Position numbers and translations under genes: made by a program. Below are positions 10,611-12,287 of a DNA stretch of 12,287 nucleotides, piece by piece. The DNA lies in contig MU647320.1 in assembly GCA_026770585.1 (NCBI GenBank), positions 71,768 to 84,054 on the forward strand, written 5' to 3'. Under the pieces are notes generated by a model. It was not told the origin of the DNA. It did not search any database and saw only the letters and a list, made by a program, of their open reading frames with translations. The DNA comes from Baffinella frigidus. Taxonomy: Eukaryota; Cryptophyceae; Cryptomonadales; Baffinellaceae. Position 1 is the stretch's first letter, and the number at the start of each line of letters is the position of its first letter.

Positions 10611-10634
10611 AGCGAGGAGGCGCAACCCCATCAG
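10611..10634 (+). CDS. candidate 24-nt exon L3 (SEEAQPHQ)
   Basis: Copy of L2 with AGC for AGT and CAT for CGC: SEEAQPHQ, phase 0, acceptor AAATAG, donor GCAAAC. Confidence 0.5.
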
Positions 10635-10769
10635 GCAAACCACCACCCCTCAACTCTCAACCACCACCCCTTACCACTCAACCCCCACCCCTCACACCTG
10701 AACCCTCACCCGCAAGCCCCAAACCTTGAAGCCTAAACCCCAAACCCCAAACCCCAAACCCTGAAACAG

Positions 10770-10838
10770 CGGGAGGAGGCGCAAGCCCAGGAGGAGGAAC
10801 AGCGAGAGGGGGGGGAGCCGCCAAGCCTGCGTGCGGAG
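10770..10838 (+). CDS. candidate exon L4 (REEAQAQEEEQ)
   Basis: Acceptor GAAACAG; 69 nt, 23 codons, phase 0: REEAQAQEEEQREGGEPPS then LRAE, ending GAG before GCAACC. First residues match L2 and L3; the rest extends the acidic helix. An open frame continues through the 166-bp inverted repeat, which argues for some caution about the donor. Confidence 0.5.
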
Positions 10839-10869
10839 GCAACCCCGAAAACCCTCAAACCCCAACTTC

Positions 10870-11035
10870 GTTACGGAACCTTTCAGCCCTGGGGGGCTTT
10901 TCTGGGTCATGGAGCGGATCAAATCCCTTTGCGGGGCCTGGACTTTTTTCAAAGTCTGAAAAAGGGGTGAGCGTAGAGGGGATTTGATCCGCTGCAGGTC
11001 CCAGAAAGCCCCCCAGAGCTGGGCGGTTCGGTAAC
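10870..11035. mobile_element. second 166-bp MITE-like long inverted repeat
   Basis: Arms 10870-10927 and 10979-11035 (58 and 57 nt) are complementary with scattered mismatches; ends GTTACSGAAC. The centre contains a perfect GACTTT/AAAGTC hairpin at about 10941-10956. Not related in sequence to 5411-5576, although the total length is the same. No transposase and no clear target-site duplication. Confidence 0.75.
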
Positions 11036-11210
11036 TAAAGTGGTACCAACGCTAAAACGTTGCGGAGCAAACGCGTTGTAGAGGGGGCCTATTTGCGGAG
11101 CGCAGAGGAGGAGGGCGCCACCCCCTGCAAAAGTTGCCGGATGAGTACCGGTCAGGTCGACTTTCGGCGCAGGAGGAGGAGGAAGAGGAGGAGGAGGCGC
11201 CCTGAACCCC
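11036..11210 (+). other. unique segment with R1-like piece and acidic run
   Basis: CAAAAGTTGCCGGATGAGTA ... GGTCGACTTTCGG at 11128-11168 resembles reverse R1 and ends in GCGCAG (AG at 11171-11172). After it GAGGAGGAGGAAGAGG-type codons read as a run of Glu, then AP and a TGA at about 11203. This may be a low-complexity exon. Confidence 0.4.
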
Positions 11211-11402
11211 AAGGCTTATGGTTTATGGTCCATGAAGGTGTATGGTCCATAAGCCCTGAACCCTAAACCCCAAACCCCCAAACCCCCAAACCCCCAAACC
11301 CCCAAACAGGGAGTGCCGAAAAAGCCATTGATGGTCGAGAGAGCCCTGATCCCTTGGGCGTATGGTTTATGGTCCATAAAGGTGTATGGTCCATAAGCCC
11401 CA
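11211..11402 (+). repeat. duplicated TATGGTCCATAAGCCC block
   Basis: GTATGGTTTATGGTCCAT followed by AAGGTGTATGGTCCATAAGC occurs at 11217-11250 and 11361-11399. GGCTTATGG and CCATAAGCC are inverted within the first copy. Between lie CCCCCAAA heptamers and the VPKKP exon copy, so exon and flanks were duplicated as about 140-nt units. Confidence 0.75.
11310..11364 (+). CDS. exon copy M1 (GVPKKPLMVERAL)
   Basis: After CCCAAACAG reads GVPKKPLMVERALIPWAYG. It matches M2 only in VPKKP and the following V; the 3' boundary (GTTTAT at 11365) is uncertain. Confidence 0.4.
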
Positions 11403-11444
11403 ATCCCTGAACCCCAACCCCACCCCACCCCCCAAAAATAGGAG

Positions 11445-11507
11445 GTGCCGAAAAAGCCATCGACAGTCAAGTTGGCCGCGTCGGCCTCGTTCGGACACGC
11501 CAAGCCG
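11445..11507 (+). CDS. candidate exon M2 (VPKKPSTVKLAASASF)
   Basis: Acceptor ATAGGAG, donor CCG/GTAAACCCTAAACC; 63 nt, 21 codons, phase 0: VPKKPSTVKLAASASF then GHAKP. Lys/Ala-rich, histone-tail-like composition but no recognised domain. The donor merges directly into a heptamer array, which shows how GTAAACCC joins exon to repeat. Confidence 0.55.
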
Positions 11508-11757
11508 GTAAACCCTAAACCCTAAACCCTGAACCATGAACCATCAACTATAAACCCGAAACCCGAAAGCCGAAACCATAAACCATGAACCATGAACCAC
11601 CCACCACAAATCATAAACCATAAACCATAAACCATAAACCATAAACCATAAACCATAAACCATAAACCATAAACAATAAACCATGAACCATAAACCATAC
11701 ACAATAAACCATACACCATAAACCATACACAATAAACCATAAACAAAACACCATAGC
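11508..11757 (+). repeat. CCATAAA heptamer array
   Basis: Starts as CCCTAAA, passes through CCATGAA, then about nine perfect CCATAAA units at about 11612-11675, then CCATACA and CAATAAA mixtures. This is the longest block of a non-telomeric variant in the window. Confidence 0.88.
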
Positions 11758-11793
11758 TGCGCAACCGCAGTGCCAAATATAAGGTTCTGCCAA

Positions 11794-11857
11794 CGAAATC
11801 ACCTCACAATTGGGGTCATACTAGTAATGGTGAAAATCGGCTGTGCAGTAATTTTCG
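11794..11857. mobile_element. R2 hairpin element, copy f (distant)
   Basis: CGAAATCACCTCACAATTGG ... GGCTGTGCAGTAATTTTCG with GGGTCATACTAGTAATGG in the middle. It lies 6.7 kb from the other copies and outside any FAAAAS exon, so R2 can be dispersed independently. CCAAC flanks both sides (11790-11794 and about 11862-11866), a possible 5-bp duplication. Confidence 0.65.
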
Positions 11858-12287
11858 TGAGCCAACATGAGTGCTGTTATTCGTGTCCGAAGCTGTTATT
11901 TGGAATGACGCCTCCTCCTCCCCGCTCCGCTCAAAAGGCTACGCTTCACATCGAGCCCGGATATCCGGGCGTAACGTGACCAACAACTGCTGACGATTGG
12001 CGTGTTTCCCAAGAAACATTCCAATAATCAACGGTAAGAACGTTCCCCGCCATACGGTGGACTACGAACTTTTCATCAAAAGTCAACTTGCCTTGATGCA
12101 ATTAACTTTAGAGATTTTCTGGTGCAATTTGGTCACCCCCCCCCCTGGAATCCAGGCCCAACGAAGCCCTCGAAGCCCACCGTGTGGAGTGTTTCAGTGG
12201 AAGCCCGACACTCCAAAGCAGAGAAGCTGCAGCGCGTCACCGTCCGGCCCTCTAATATTGGGGGGGGGGGCAACTAATATTGGGGGG
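11858..12287. other. 430 bp of unique sequence, no gene recognised
   Basis: No heptamers and no convincing exon. GCCCGGATATCCGGGC at 11955-11970 is a perfect 16-bp palindrome. TGGAGTGT (12185-12192) and ACACTCCA (12208-12215) are inverted. The end carries a direct repeat of CTAATATTGGGGGG (12252 and 12274) with G runs. AAAGTCAACTTGCC with TTAACTTTAG at 12080-12112 is faintly R1-like. Confidence 0.45.

Larger units (their letters stand above)
10316..10769 (+). repeat. tandem intron/exon units, CCCTCAA-rich
   Basis: Three presumed introns (10316-10416, 10441-10610, 10635-10769) all begin GCAAACC and end CCCTGAAAYAG. They share CCCTCAA/CCACCCC runs and a block with CTCACCCACAAGCCCC. The unit including its 24-nt exon was duplicated in tandem; exon-to-exon spacing is 194 and 159 nt. 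Confidence 0.8.
1..11507 (+). other. candidate intron-rich coding region (one gene or tandem family)
   Basis: About 40 short open segments on the + strand are each bounded by AG on the left and GT (sometimes GC) on the right. Many are exact multiples of three and stay open in one frame. Several are duplicated with the peptide conserved better than the DNA. Spaces between them are filled with telomere-like heptamers, R1/R2 elements or minisatellites. The peptides are mostly Glu/Ala/Arg/Gln-rich and resemble no family I know. No initiator exon is certain; a stop at 6279-6281 may end one transcript, so at least two genes are possible. Exon boundaries are inferred from sequence alone. Confidence 0.4.

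Noticed and set aside
11522-11802. Minus-strand open frames rich in VYGLWFM
   Set aside because: They are translations of the CCATAAA array in three frames.

Overview
This is nuclear DNA of a eukaryote, most likely an alga or other protist. About half of it consists of degenerate heptamers related to the plant/algal-type telomere repeat (CCCTAAA on the + strand, TTTAGGG on the other). Short protein-coding-looking segments are set between these arrays, bounded by AG on the left and GT or GC on the right. Lineages known to use TTTAGGG telomeres include plants, green algae, chromerids and several dinoflagellates. The GC donors and intron-like mobile elements would suit an alveolate or another introner-bearing alga, but the sequence does not settle the taxon. 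I see no prokaryotic genes, tRNA, rRNA or CRISPR array. The long open frames, especially on the minus strand (GFRVSG, VWGLGFG and YGLWFMV-like peptides), are translated heptamers and not genes.

The best reading is an intron-rich coding region on the + strand, either one long gene or a tandem gene family. It has about 40 candidate exons, mostly 24 to 78 nt, and many are multiples of three in phase 0. No exon matches a protein family I recognise. The encoded peptides are rich in Glu, Ala, Arg and Gln. Many exons occur two to seven times: ANEEE (0-0.3 kb), EILQK (0.5-0.8 kb), ESYV (2.0-2.7 kb), LDPSMPSP (3.0-3.6 kb), ARAREcERFAAAASE (4.2-5.2 kb, with relatives at 8.9-9.3 kb), REIADE (5.9-6.1 kb), LLPELIGAED (6.9-7.4 kb), TETELGSAQDV (5.4 and 7.6-8.0 kb), EEAQPRQ (10.2-10.8 kb) and VPKKP (11.3-11.5 kb). 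Peptide similarity between copies, where DNA has changed, suggests past selection on protein. Some copies carry frameshifts, so part of the region is decaying.

The introns are of three kinds. The first is pure telomere-like heptamer, for example 57 nt at 6019-6075. The second is a roughly 54-73 nt inverted-repeat element (AAGTTGAC...GTCAACTT, here called R1). In the clearest case, 7666-7719, it is the entire intron, which resembles an introner (an intron-generating transposable element). The third is minisatellite, such as a 21-nt repeat at 9134-9291. A second hairpin family (R2, about 62 nt, 17-nt terminal inverted repeats) alternates with exon copies at 4.4-5.2 kb and recurs at 11.8 kb. Two unrelated long inverted repeats, each 166 bp, lie at 5411-5576 and 10870-11035.

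Layout: 0-3 kb, small exons between heptamer arrays; 3.0-4.0 kb, heptamer-poor with the LDPS exons and short tandem repeats; 4.0-5.2 kb, a composite exon/R2 array; 5.3-6.3 kb, a long inverted repeat and a plausible 3' gene end with a stop; 6.3-8.3 kb, tandem exon duplications and R1 introns; 8.3-9.7 kb, mixed unique sequence and a minisatellite; 9.7-11.0 kb, a strand-flipped heptamer block, exons with GC donors and a second long inverted repeat; 11.2-11.8 kb, the VPKKP exons and a CCATAAA array; 11.86-12.29 kb, unique sequence without a recognised gene. All splice calls are by eye and none is supported here by transcripts.
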